From an uncultured Gammaproteobacteria bacterium (GTDB lineage: Bacteria; Pseudomonadota; Gammaproteobacteria; Pseudomonadales; Azotimanducaceae_A), in assembly GCA_913049565.1 (NCBI GenBank), contig CAJWZG010000108.1, positions 1 through 9,204 on the forward strand: DNA of 9,204 nt, read 5' to 3'. Numbering within the stretch: position 1 is the stretch's first letter; the number at the start of each line of letters is the position of its first letter. Both the position numbers and the translations under genes were made by a program. A model generated the notes under the pieces. It was not told where the DNA came from. It saw only the letters and a list, made by a program, of their open reading frames with translations, and did no database searches. Below are positions 1-6,607 of this stretch, one piece after another.

Positions 1-1
1 C

Positions 2-196
2 GAAGATCAGGTATCCATTGATATGGCTACCAAACTGGGTTACCGAGGCATTGGCGGCAGCGATGCTCATATAGTCAGTCACATCGGCCGTTGTGGCACT
101 CGATTCGAGAAACCGATTCATAGCGAGCGCGAGTTGGTGGACGCATTGCATCAGGGTGCTTTTGAAGCCATTAAAATTCAGGCAAAAGACGCATGA
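2..196 (+). CDS. PHP-domain metal-dependent phosphoesterase, C-terminal fragment
   Basis: This is the 3' end of a gene that enters from the left edge in frame 2; 64 residues and the stop are visible. The fragment carries Gly-Gly-Ser-Asp-Ala-His (fragment residues 18-23). This is the late Asp-x-His metal-binding motif of PHP-fold phosphoesterases, with D21 and H23 as the probable ligands. It is followed by His-Ile-Gly-Arg and Gly-Thr-Arg-Phe, then a segment like the end of the PHP-associated region (SERELVDALHQGAF), where a Ser/Glu-Leu-x-x-Ala-Leu helix usually closes the domain. Family members hydrolyse phosphoesters with a di- or trinuclear metal centre in the cytoplasm, but the substrate cannot be told from this piece. 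The stop overlaps the next gene's start (ATGA, 193-196), so the two are probably translationally coupled. A stand-alone amidohydrolase-like protein is a less likely alternative. Confidence 0.75.
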   Translation, partial: EDQVSIDMATKLGYRGIGGSDAHIVSHIGRCGTRFEKPIHSERELVDALHQGAFEAIKIQAKDA

Positions 197-672
197 GCGA
201 TGAGCAAGGCCCGATCGACGTGGAAGGCCTGCGCGAACAATTTTTGCATAAGGTGTTCGATGAGTTTGAGCTAACGCTTCAAGCTGATCATCTGGCGACT
301 TATGCACGAAGCTGTGGCGAGACCTCGCCTCGATACATAGACGTATCTCATGAAGACTTCCAAGCTCCGCCCACGATCGCATCGAGCCTTCAGCCACGCA
401 AACGCTACCCGGAGGGTTTCCCAACGTTCTCCGGACTAGGTATGGATGCGGGCAAAGCCGTCTTCCCACACGCTCCAATCTGTGCTGGTAAGCCCATTAC
501 GGTTCGCACTCACATGCAGGATATCTACACTAAAACCGGCCGGTCTGGTCGTATGGTGTTTTTTGTTAACCGTTTAACGCTAACCGATCGCGACGGTGCG
601 CTGCTGGCCGAGGCCGACACCAGTATCGTCATTCGCGAGACGCCCCAAACCGCTGATGATAAATCAGTCTAG
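193..672 (+). CDS. MaoC-like dehydratase, N-terminal-type (FAS1-like dehydratase) hot-dog protein
   Basis: This 159-residue protein has the length and pattern of the single hot-dog MaoC_dehydrat_N (FAS1-like dehydratase) family. An N-terminal helix-rich lead (about 1-25) is followed by the hot-dog helix region with Gly-Glu-Thr-Ser-Pro-Arg-Tyr (42-48), then APPT (58-61), and the late strand block TKTGRSGRMVFFVNRLTLTD (113-132), which closely matches the family. Relatives act on acyl-CoA or acyl-ACP as the non-catalytic or substrate-binding half of a hydratase heterodimer, as HadA does with HadB. The hydratase motif Gly-Asp-x-Asn-Pro-x-His here reads Gly-Glu-Thr-Ser-Pro-Arg-Tyr, so Asp is Glu43 and His is Tyr48. 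That is normal for the accessory half. The gene overlaps the PHP gene by 4 bp, has only a weak ribosome site of its own, and precedes its likely partner by 10 bp. Confidence 0.85.
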   Translation: MSDEQGPIDVEGLREQFLHKVFDEFELTLQADHLATYARSCGETSPRYIDVSHEDFQAPPTIASSLQPRKRYPEGFPTFSGLGMDAGKAVFPHAPICAGKPITVRTHMQDIYTKTGRSGRMVFFVNRLTLTDRDGALLAEADTSIVIRETPQTADDKSV

Positions 673-675
673 GAG
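671..675 (+). promoter_or_regulatory. Shine-Dalgarno site of the second MaoC-like gene
   Basis: AGGAG overlaps the TAG stop of the preceding gene and lies 7 nt before the ATG at 683. This fixes that start and suggests coupled translation of the two hot-dog subunits. Confidence 0.7.
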
Positions 676-682
676 TTAATCG

Positions 683-1096
683 ATGACTATAGCCTCCATA
701 ACCGACGTTGAATTTGGCGAAAATCTGCCTGCCTTTGTTCCCGACACCAGCCTTGCCAATGTCAAAGCCTTCGCTGTCGCTGCGGGTTGGGACAGCCCTC
801 GCTTTACCGATCACAAGGCTGCGCGCCAACAAGGACTGCCGGGGGCTCTGGTACCGGGCATTATGAATCAAGGGTTTCTCAGCGCGATGATTCACCGATG
901 GGCTCCGGAAGCTCAAATCAAATCTGTCGATACCGTTTTCCGCGCGCCCTGCGTGGTTGATCAGCCCCACGAGATCAATGGAGTGGTCACAGATATCGAT
1001 GAGGAAAGTGGCGAGGTGGAGATCGACTTAACCGTCGTGAATGCCAAGGCGGAAACCCGTGTTTTCGGTACCGCCAAGGTGATGATCGCGCGCTAA
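683..1096 (+). CDS. MaoC-like hot-dog protein, C-terminal-type, probable partner of the preceding gene
   Basis: This 137-residue single hot-dog protein belongs to the MaoC / R-specific enoyl-CoA hydratase superfamily, in the size class of HadB-type subunits. The central helix region ends in Gly-Trp-Asp-Ser-Pro-Arg-Phe-Thr-Asp (35-43). Ala-Arg-Gln-Gln-Gly-Leu-Pro-Gly-Ala-Leu-Val-Pro-Gly (47-59) follows, matching the family's ARxxGxPGxIxHG loop, then the strand pattern FRAPC (86-90) and the C-terminal sheet. In active hydratases this subunit supplies Asp and His in Gly-Asp-x-Asn-Pro-x-His, plus a later His-Gly. Here the aligned residues are Trp36, Phe41 and Pro58, so the usual catalytic set is missing. 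Asp37 lies one residue off the expected position and might substitute. The gene follows its partner by 10 bp and is last in the operon before a terminator. It may be a hydratase with altered chemistry, or a binding or scaffold subunit. Confidence 0.8.
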   Translation: MTIASITDVEFGENLPAFVPDTSLANVKAFAVAAGWDSPRFTDHKAARQQGLPGALVPGIMNQGFLSAMIHRWAPEAQIKSVDTVFRAPCVVDQPHEINGVVTDIDEESGEVEIDLTVVNAKAETRVFGTAKVMIAR

Positions 1097-1120
1097 ACCC
1101 AAACGACGAGTCTAGCGACA

Positions 1121-1150
1121 ATGGCAGCATGCTACTGCTGCCATCCTTTT
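1121..1150 (+). terminator. Intrinsic terminator of the PHP/MaoC operon
   Basis: A perfect 9-bp stem, ATGGCAGCA / TGCTGCCAT (1121-1129 and 1136-1144), closes a 6-nt loop and is followed by CC and four T residues. It lies 24 bp after the TAA of the second MaoC-like gene. No T tract exists on the other strand, so it should act mainly on plus-strand transcripts. Confidence 0.75.
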
Positions 1151-1174
1151 CTGAGGGCTCTGCTCAGCTCGTTG

Positions 1175-1609
1175 TTATGCTGGCTTAACCAGTGGAATGG
1201 CTAACTCCTCGTGTTCTTCCCAAGCGAGCTCAACGCGCTGTCCTACTGAAACCTCGGTCAACGGATCGTCAACACCGATTACATTGGTAAGGAAACGCGG
1301 CCCTTCGTCTAAATCCACATAGGCGACTGCGTAAGGCACCTTGGTTCTGAAGAACGGATGGTAGCTCAGCCGCACGACACTGTAGCTGTAGATCGTTCCC
1401 TGCCCGGCGGATACATGCCATTGAAGGTCGCCATCGACGCAGCCAGTGCAGTGCGCGCGCGGATGCCATACGACGGTTCCGCAATTGCGACACTGTTGGT
1501 AGCGAAACTCCTGCTTTGCTGTGCCTCGCCAAAACTCAGCTGTATCTAACTCCGTCAGTTTCGGTAGCGGACGGCTCGGTACTTTCTTCTCTGTATTGCT
1601 GTCACTCAT
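1175..1609 (-). CDS. DUF35 Zn-ribbon / OB-fold acyl-CoA-binding protein
   Basis: This 144-residue protein has the standard two-part DUF35 layout. After an N-terminal helix (FWRGTAKQEF, 26-35) comes a rubredoxin-like zinc ribbon with Cys40-x2-Cys43 and Cys54-x2-Cys57. An OB fold follows (about 68-140, with GTIYSYSVVR and VPYAVAYVDL strands). Proteins of this family bind acyl-CoA and partner with SCP-x-type thiolase-like enzymes; a related domain in actinobacterial steroid degradation completes the active site of a side-chain aldolase. Here the gene directly follows a thiolase-like gene, with only 3 bp between that gene's stop and this ATG, so the two products very likely form a complex. An in-frame TTG at 1612 is also possible, but GGAGGGA at 1617-1623 is spaced better for the ATG. 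This is the last gene of the minus-strand run. Confidence 0.9.
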   Translation of the reverse strand: MSDSNTEKKVPSRPLPKLTELDTAEFWRGTAKQEFRYQQCRNCGTVVWHPRAHCTGCVDGDLQWHVSAGQGTIYSYSVVRLSYHPFFRTKVPYAVAYVDLDEGPRFLTNVIGVDDPLTEVSVGQRVELAWEEHEELAIPLVKPA

Positions 1610-1612
1610 CAA

Positions 1613-2806
1613 TCAGTCCCTCCCCAAAATCACTGTGGCGGCGGAGTGTCGCCCCCCCAACATTCCGCCATTGCCATGAGCAACTGCCAACTGTGCACCG
1701 CTTACCTGAGAGGTGGACTCACCACGGAGCTGCCGCGTCGCCTCCAGCAATAGAAAAATGCCACGCATTCCAGGGTGATTCGAAGACAAACCACCACCAT
1801 CGGTATTCAGCGCAGGTCCATCGTCGGGGCGATCGAATCGTAAACGCCCACCTTGTACCCAATTACCGCCTTCGCCTTTTGCACAAAAACCTAAGTCTTC
1901 TAACAGCGTTAACACCGTAATGCTGAAAGAATCGTAAATCATCGCGATGTCCATTTCGGCAGCACTAACGCCGGCTTCGGCGTAGGCAATTGGAGCCGAC
2001 TGCGCCCCTGCAGAGGTTGTAATATCACCACCGTTTTGAGGATATTTCGTCGCCTCTCCCGTACCGAGAATCCAAACTGGTGTCTTCTTGCAGTTAGCTG
2101 CAACCTCAGCGCTGGCTATCACCACAGCGCCGCCACCGTCGGATACCATGCAACATTCCAGCAGATGCAATGGATCTGCGATCATTCTAGAGTTCACAAC
2201 ATCATCAATACTGGTTTCTTGAATGCCGACGAATTCTAGATCTGTCATGGCTTGAACCGCCTCAGGGTTTCGCATGGCATGGAAGCGAGTCGTGGTGGAA
2301 ATTTCCGCTAACTGCTCACTCGTGGTTCCGTATTGATGCATATGCCGATGTGCGACCATGGCGTAGTTGGCAATCAGAGTCTGGCCGGCGAAGGTTTCCA
2401 TGTTATCGCCGGGGTTGATACCACCCCCTCGCCCGCCGGCCCCTATCGCCATGGCATTACTGTGCGCGGTAGAACCGTAGGTCAACAAGGCCACCTTGGC
2501 CTTACCCGCGCGGATCGCGCGCAGTGCGTGAGCCGCATGAAATTCGTAAGAGCTGCCGCCAACGGCCGTGATGTCCATGACAGTTGGCTGAATACCAAAG
2601 TATTCTGAAATCATCAGGCCGCTCATGGCTCCGCCTTCACCGGCGTCATAAATTGCATCGACATCTGCCCAGGTGAGTCCGGCATCAGCCAACGCTGTAG
2701 CGGCACTTGCGGCCTTGATTTGCAGGGCGTTAATCTTGCCTTCAACGTCTCTCGACGGATATTCGTGAATGCCTACAATGGCAGCATCCCGACTTTGGGT
2801 CGCCAT
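1613..2806 (-). CDS. SCP-x-type thiolase-like protein lacking the nucleophilic Cys
   Basis: This 397-residue protein spans the two thiolase halves with usual SCP-x-type length. Landmarks include AAIVGIHEYP (8-17), the first-half core with Val-Gly-Gly-Ser-Ser (82-86), LLECCMVSDGGGAVV (215-229), IYDSFSITVL (290-299), DLGFCAKGEGG (304-314), GGGLSSNHPG (337-346) with His344 of the NHPG motif, and AHGNGG (377-382). True thiolases have a Cys where this protein has Gly83 (Cys-x-Ser-Gly becomes Gly-Gly-Ser-Ser). The C-terminal Cys-x-Gly motif is His-Gly-Asn-Gly-Gly. It is therefore unlikely to run classical thiolysis through a covalent acyl enzyme. Retro-aldol cleavage of a beta-hydroxyacyl-CoA, as in steroid side-chain aldolases, is the leading alternative, by analogy only. 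The DUF35 gene follows by 3 bp. Start chosen: ATG at 2806, with GAGGGG 6 nt upstream. A TTG-started extension to 2830 is less likely. Confidence 0.9.
   Translation of the reverse strand: MATQSRDAAIVGIHEYPSRDVEGKINALQIKAASAATALADAGLTWADVDAIYDAGEGGAMSGLMISEYFGIQPTVMDITAVGGSSYEFHAAHALRAIRAGKAKVALLTYGSTAHSNAMAIGAGGRGGGINPGDNMETFAGQTLIANYAMVAHRHMHQYGTTSEQLAEISTTTRFHAMRNPEAVQAMTDLEFVGIQETSIDDVVNSRMIADPLHLLECCMVSDGGGAVVIASAEVAANCKKTPVWILGTGEATKYPQNGGDITTSAGAQSAPIAYAEAGVSAAEMDIAMIYDSFSITVLTLLEDLGFCAKGEGGNWVQGGRLRFDRPDDGPALNTDGGGLSSNHPGMRGIFLLLEATRQLRGESTSQVSGAQLAVAHGNGGMLGGRHSAATVILGRD
1617..1623 (-). promoter_or_regulatory. Shine-Dalgarno site of the DUF35 gene
   Basis: GGAGGGA on the minus strand lies inside the last codons of the thiolase-like gene, 7 nt before the ATG at 1609. 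The spacing favours that ATG over the TTG at 1612 and couples the two genes. Confidence 0.65.
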
Positions 2807-2812
2807 ACTTTT

Positions 2813-2818
2813 CCCCTC
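2813..2818 (-). promoter_or_regulatory. Shine-Dalgarno site of the thiolase-like gene
   Basis: GAGGGG on the minus strand is 6 nt before the ATG at 2806. It lies inside the longer TTG-started reading frame and so argues for the shorter protein. Confidence 0.7.
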
Positions 2819-2859
2819 ATGGTTTATCAAAATAGGTTATCGCGACCGCGTCCTGCAGT

Positions 2860-2887
2860 ACACCAGGGCGGTATGGATAACTGGTGT
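2860..2887 (-). other. Intergenic stem-loop between SDR and thiolase-like genes
   Basis: A perfect 7-bp inverted repeat, ACACCAG / CTGGTGT, encloses a 14-nt loop, starting just after the SDR stop codon (2889-2891). No T run follows on the minus strand, so it does not look like an intrinsic terminator. It could protect or process the polycistronic mRNA, or be chance. The 82-bp spacer it sits in is the second longest in the minus-strand run from the CoA transferase to DUF35, and holds no other clear signal. Confidence 0.35.
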
Positions 2888-2888
2888 C

Positions 2889-3848
2889 TTAGATCAGCTC
2901 GCCTAAGTGATTTAGCGCTCTAATTTTATCGATCATAGATTTTTCGTAAGCGTCCTCGGGCGCCTCGCGCACCAAACTATCGAGCGCATAAGCGTCTTCA
3001 CCAACCAACACCCGCCAACGTTTGGTCTGCACTGCACCGAGAATGACGCTGGCCGCCTCTCCTGCGCTGGTGGGTGCCTTGGTGCGGAACGCCTCGGCGC
3101 GATCCGCGAGCATTTGACGTATGTGATCGTCTGGAACGTTGCCGACGGGTAATCCTGCGGCCAGCATGCGCTCACGTATGGCGCTCACGTCTGCCTCAGG
3201 CAGGTCTAGCCCCCAAGGCTTGCCCAGTACTTTCGACGAATTTTCCATGATTGATGTGCCGATATGACCTGGCATCACCACGCTGCAATGCACGTGCGGA
3301 GCATGTAAACGCAGGTCTGTTACGAGCGCCTCAGTAAAGCCCTTCACCGCGAATTTTGCGGCTGCATAGGACGTATGCGCCTGAGTAGTACCAATACTGG
3401 CCCAGAATCCATTCACCGAACTGGTGTTGACGATATGACCTTCATCGCTGGCAACCAAGGCGTGCATAAAAGCGCGGCAACCGAAGTACACGCCCTCCCA
3501 GCAGACGGCAAATGTACGCTCCCATTCTTCACGATCACCTTCGACAAAGGATCCGCCGCCGCCAATACCTGCGTTATTGAACAAAAGATTGATGTGATCG
3601 GTTTCATGCTGTTCGAGCACTTGATCACGAAACGCCAGCACTTGGCTTTCGCTGCTGACATCGCACAGATGACTAGTTAGTCGAAGGCCGTCTGTTTGCG
3701 CGAGCCGCGCTGTTTCGTCCATATTTTCTTGGGAAACATCACACATCGCTACGTGCGCACCAGCGGCTGCAAGCTGGCACACCAACTCTCTGCCCATACC
3801 GGTGCCGCCACCAGTGACAACGGCAATCTTGTTGTTAAAACTCTCCAT
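2889..3848 (-). CDS. Classical SDR NAD(P)-dependent oxidoreductase
   Basis: This 319-residue short-chain dehydrogenase has all core motifs: Thr-Gly-Gly-Gly-Thr-Gly-Met-Gly (12-19) for the dinucleotide, Cys-Asp-Val (62-64) next to the adenine pocket, Asn-Asn-Ala-Gly (91-94), the catalytic Ser region NTSSVNG (141-147), and Tyr161-x3-Lys165. Asp37 at the end of the second strand suggests NAD rather than NADP. The Ser-to-Tyr distance is about four residues longer than usual. The region after the catalytic motif (about 195-319) is also longer than in a 250-residue SDR, consistent with a larger substrate lid. It probably oxidises a hydroxyl or reduces a ketone, perhaps a 3-hydroxyacyl-CoA, but the substrate is unknown. 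Its start overlaps the end of aceE by 14 bp. The ATG at 3848 has AGGGGA 5 nt upstream. An in-frame ATG at 3878 lies deeper in aceE and is less likely. Confidence 0.92.
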   Translation of the reverse strand: MESFNNKIAVVTGGGTGMGRELVCQLAAAGAHVAMCDVSQENMDETARLAQTDGLRLTSHLCDVSSESQVLAFRDQVLEQHETDHINLLFNNAGIGGGGSFVEGDREEWERTFAVCWEGVYFGCRAFMHALVASDEGHIVNTSSVNGFWASIGTTQAHTSYAAAKFAVKGFTEALVTDLRLHAPHVHCSVVMPGHIGTSIMENSSKVLGKPWGLDLPEADVSAIRERMLAAGLPVGNVPDDHIRQMLADRAEAFRTKAPTSAGEAASVILGAVQTKRWRVLVGEDAYALDSLVREAPEDAYEKSMIDKIRALNHLGELI

Positions 3849-6564
3849 CCGAATCCCCTTCTTTACCACTCTTTCCATCCAGCTTTGACTGCAACTGTGC
3901 TTCGTTGATCAAGCCTTGTCGATACAAGTTCGCTAACGCTGCCTGAACGATAGCGCTCGCATCTACGCCAAAATGCTCACGAAGCGCAGACCGCGATTCT
4001 GACAGACCAAAACCATCGGTACCCAGCACCTCGTATCCCGCCGGCATCCACGCCGCTATACCTTGGGCTAAGCTTGCCATGTAGTCGGTCACTGCAATAA
4101 CGGCCCCGGAAGCATCGCCGAACATATCCTCTAGTTTGCTTCTACGCGCCGGATCTTGCGGAGACCGGCGATTGGTCGCAGCTACTGACAAAGCATCTCG
4201 CTGAAGTTCAATGAAACTGGTGATACTCCATATGCTGACTGCAAAGCCTTGTAGTTGTAAAAGTGTCTTGGCTGCGAACGCCTGCTGCATAATGCTGCCG
4301 CTGGCCAGTAAGTGAATATCGGCCTGCGTACTCGCGGCGTCCAAACAATAACCGCCGTCGAGAATACCTTTCACTATTGCCGCTTGTGACAATCCACTGG
4401 TTGCTACGGTGTCAGATAAGGCGGGCATGGGATAATTTTCGTTATACAGGGTTAGGTAGTAGAAGATGTCTTCCTGCTCGACATACATGCGGCGTAACCC
4501 TTCGCGCACGATCACTGCCAGCTCGTACCCAAACGCGGGATCGTAACTGAGCATGCTGGGTACCGTGCTGGCCAATATATGCGAATGACCATCTTGGTGC
4601 TGCAGGCCTTCGCCATTCAACGTGGTTCGACCCGCCGTGCCACCGAGCAAGAAGCCTTTACACATCATGTCGCCGCAGCCCCAAACCATGTCTCCAACGC
4701 GTTGCATACCAAACATGGAATAGAAGATATAAAAGGGAATCATTGGCAAACCATGCACAGCGTATGCGCTGCCTGCGGCCATAAACGAGGCCATCGCGCC
4801 AACCTCACAAATACCTTCTTGGAGAATTTGTCCATCGCTCGCCTCGCGGTACGGTAGCAAGCTGTCAGCATCGACAGGACGATAATTTTGTCCATCTGGA
4901 GAATAAATGCCGGCCACTTTGAACAATCCGTCCATGCCAAAAGTACGCGCCTCGTCGGGTACAATAGGCACCACATAGCGATTCAACTCAGGCATTTTGA
5001 GTAACGATGCCAGCATCCGAACCATCACCATGGTGCTGGACACTTCACGTTTGCCGCTGCCATTTAGAAACTCGCCGAAGGCTGAAAGCTCAGGGATATT
5101 CAGTTTGGGGCAGTCAACATTGCGATTTGGCACCCAACCGCCATGAGCATCGCGTTTACTTCGCAGATATTGCATTTCCGGAGTGTCATCAGACGGCCGA
5201 TAAAACTCGGCGTTGGCCGACTGTTCTTCGGTCAGAGGAATATTGAGCTCAGCAGCTATCTTTATCCGCTCCTCGGCGGCCATGTTTTTATACTGATGCG
5301 CGGTGTTTTTGCCCTGAGCGCCCATGCTGTCGCCCTTCACCGTTTTTACCAATATCACCGTCGGCTTATCTTTTGCTGCACTGGCCTTGGCAAAAGCGGC
5401 ATAGATTTTCTTTTGATCTTGCCCGCCACGCTTAATGGCTCGTACCTCTTCGTCGGTGAGCGTATTCATCATCTGCTCGAGCTTGGGGTTGCCCTCAACC
5501 CAATGTTCGCGCTGTACGTCTCCGGGCAGTACAGAATACATTTGATAGTCGCCGTCCAAGCAGTCATCCATGCGCTGCTGCAGAACGCCCTCTTGGTCAC
5601 GCGCGAGCAAGGCATCCCAGCCTCCGCCCCAAATCACTTTGAGCACATTCCAGTCCGCGCCGCGGAATGCACGTTCTAGCTCCTGAATTATCTTACCGTT
5701 ACCCCTAACCGGCCCATCTAAGCGCTGTAAATTGCAGTTTACGACCAAGATAAGATTGTCGAGCTTTTCACGCGCCGCAATATTAATAGTGCCCAGCACC
5801 TCGGGTTCGTCAGCCTCACCATCGCCAATAAAACACCAGACTTTGCCGCTGGCTTTGTCCTTCAAGGCGCGATTCTCTAGATACTTGGCGAACCGCGCCT
5901 GATAGATCGCAGCAGGCGTTGATAACCCCATCGATGCATTGGGCAATTCCCAAAAGTCGGGCATGCTGCGGGGATGTGGGTACGAGGACAGCCCGCCTTG
6001 GGGGGCGAGCTCTTGACGATAATTTTCAAGCTGTTGCGCGCTCAATCTACCTTCAAGAAACGCGCGCGCATAGATCCCTGGTGCCGCGTGCGGCTGCGGC
6101 AGCAACATGTCTGCCGACCCTCGATCATTATTAGGCCCTGCCCCTTGAAAGAAGTGATTGAAACCCACTTCCAGCATGGTGGCGCAGGATGCGTATGTGG
6201 CGATATGCCCACCAACTCCGATGCCTTTGTCTTGGGCCCTGAGTACCATGGCGATTGCGTTCCAGCGAAGCAGCTTTTCGATTTTTTCCTCAAGCTCAAT
6301 ATCACCTGGATAAACAGGTTGAGCGTCGGGCGAGATCGTATTGCGATACGGCGTATTTAAAGTTGCCTCATCCAGCGGAATGTTCAATGCCAGCACATGA
6401 TTCTGCAGACTGCGCAATATCTCTCGGGCTCCGGCAGAGCCGTATTGTTTAACTATGGCGTCGAGCGAGTCTGCCCATTCCGCTTTATCCTCACGCAAAA
6501 GACTCGCCAACTCAGTATTGGAGCCGCTGTCATCACGGATATCGTCACTCATACTGCCGCCCAT
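3835..6564 (-). CDS. aceE: Pyruvate dehydrogenase E1 component, homodimeric type
   Basis: This 909-residue protein aligns along its length with the homodimeric E1 of the pyruvate dehydrogenase complex (E. coli AceE, 887 residues). E1 decarboxylates pyruvate on thiamine diphosphate and passes the acetyl group to E2 lipoyl domains. Visible parts are an N-terminal E2-docking region (about 20-100), the ThDP motif Gly-Asp-Gly (247-249) with Asn-Cys-Asn (276-278), His423 in the active-site loop (Thr-Ala-His-Gln), Glu583 in Gln-Glu-Gly (the cofactor-activating Glu), and GEGLQHQDGHSH (651-662). All key residues are present, so it looks active. The C terminus ends in a short acidic tail. No E2 or E3 gene is visible; the neighbours are HIT and SDR. 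An E1 for another 2-oxo acid is possible, as with the AceE-like MdeB of methionine catabolism. The ATG at 6564 has GGAGGG 5 nt upstream. An in-frame ATG at 6552 is an alternative; a start at 6678, inside the HIT gene, is unlikely. Confidence 0.95.
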   Translation of the reverse strand: MGGSMSDDIRDDSGSNTELASLLREDKAEWADSLDAIVKQYGSAGAREILRSLQNHVLALNIPLDEATLNTPYRNTISPDAQPVYPGDIELEEKIEKLLRWNAIAMVLRAQDKGIGVGGHIATYASCATMLEVGFNHFFQGAGPNNDRGSADMLLPQPHAAPGIYARAFLEGRLSAQQLENYRQELAPQGGLSSYPHPRSMPDFWELPNASMGLSTPAAIYQARFAKYLENRALKDKASGKVWCFIGDGEADEPEVLGTINIAAREKLDNLILVVNCNLQRLDGPVRGNGKIIQELERAFRGADWNVLKVIWGGGWDALLARDQEGVLQQRMDDCLDGDYQMYSVLPGDVQREHWVEGNPKLEQMMNTLTDEEVRAIKRGGQDQKKIYAAFAKASAAKDKPTVILVKTVKGDSMGAQGKNTAHQYKNMAAEERIKIAAELNIPLTEEQSANAEFYRPSDDTPEMQYLRSKRDAHGGWVPNRNVDCPKLNIPELSAFGEFLNGSGKREVSSTMVMVRMLASLLKMPELNRYVVPIVPDEARTFGMDGLFKVAGIYSPDGQNYRPVDADSLLPYREASDGQILQEGICEVGAMASFMAAGSAYAVHGLPMIPFYIFYSMFGMQRVGDMVWGCGDMMCKGFLLGGTAGRTTLNGEGLQHQDGHSHILASTVPSMLSYDPAFGYELAVIVREGLRRMYVEQEDIFYYLTLYNENYPMPALSDTVATSGLSQAAIVKGILDGGYCLDAASTQADIHLLASGSIMQQAFAAKTLLQLQGFAVSIWSITSFIELQRDALSVAATNRRSPQDPARRSKLEDMFGDASGAVIAVTDYMASLAQGIAAWMPAGYEVLGTDGFGLSESRSALREHFGVDASAIVQAALANLYRQGLINEAQLQSKLDGKSGKEGDSDGEF
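3854..3859 (-). promoter_or_regulatory. Shine-Dalgarno site of the SDR gene inside aceE
   Basis: AGGGGA on the minus strand sits within the last codons of aceE, 5 nt before the SDR ATG at 3848. It selects this ATG over the one at 3878 and links SDR translation to aceE. Confidence 0.65.
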
Positions 6565-6569
6565 ACCGT

Positions 6570-6575
6570 CCCTCC
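6570..6575 (-). promoter_or_regulatory. Shine-Dalgarno site of aceE
   Basis: GGAGGG on the minus strand, 5 nt before the ATG at 6564, is one of the strongest ribosome sites in the window. It excludes the upstream extension into the HIT gene and is better spaced for 6564 than for the ATG at 6552. Confidence 0.75.
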
Positions 6576-6607
6576 AAACTCTGTGCCTGAGCCACCGTTC
6601 CCGCTGT

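Noticed and set aside
629..970. 113-residue open frame on the minus strand over the MaoC-like pair
   Set aside because: It lies opposite two recognised genes and shows no recognisable domain.
1121..1150. Terminator acting on both convergent operons
   Set aside because: The T tract is present only for plus-strand transcription. I found no clear terminator for the minus-strand run after the DUF35 stop at 1175.
1516..1920. 134-residue open frame on the plus strand across the DUF35/thiolase-like boundary
   Set aside because: It lies opposite two well-supported genes, and its Pro/Arg/His-rich composition is typical of a shadow frame.
5143..5679. 178-residue open frame on the plus strand opposite aceE
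   Set aside because: It is antisense to strongly conserved AceE codons, has no ribosome site I can see, and its translation resembles no known family.
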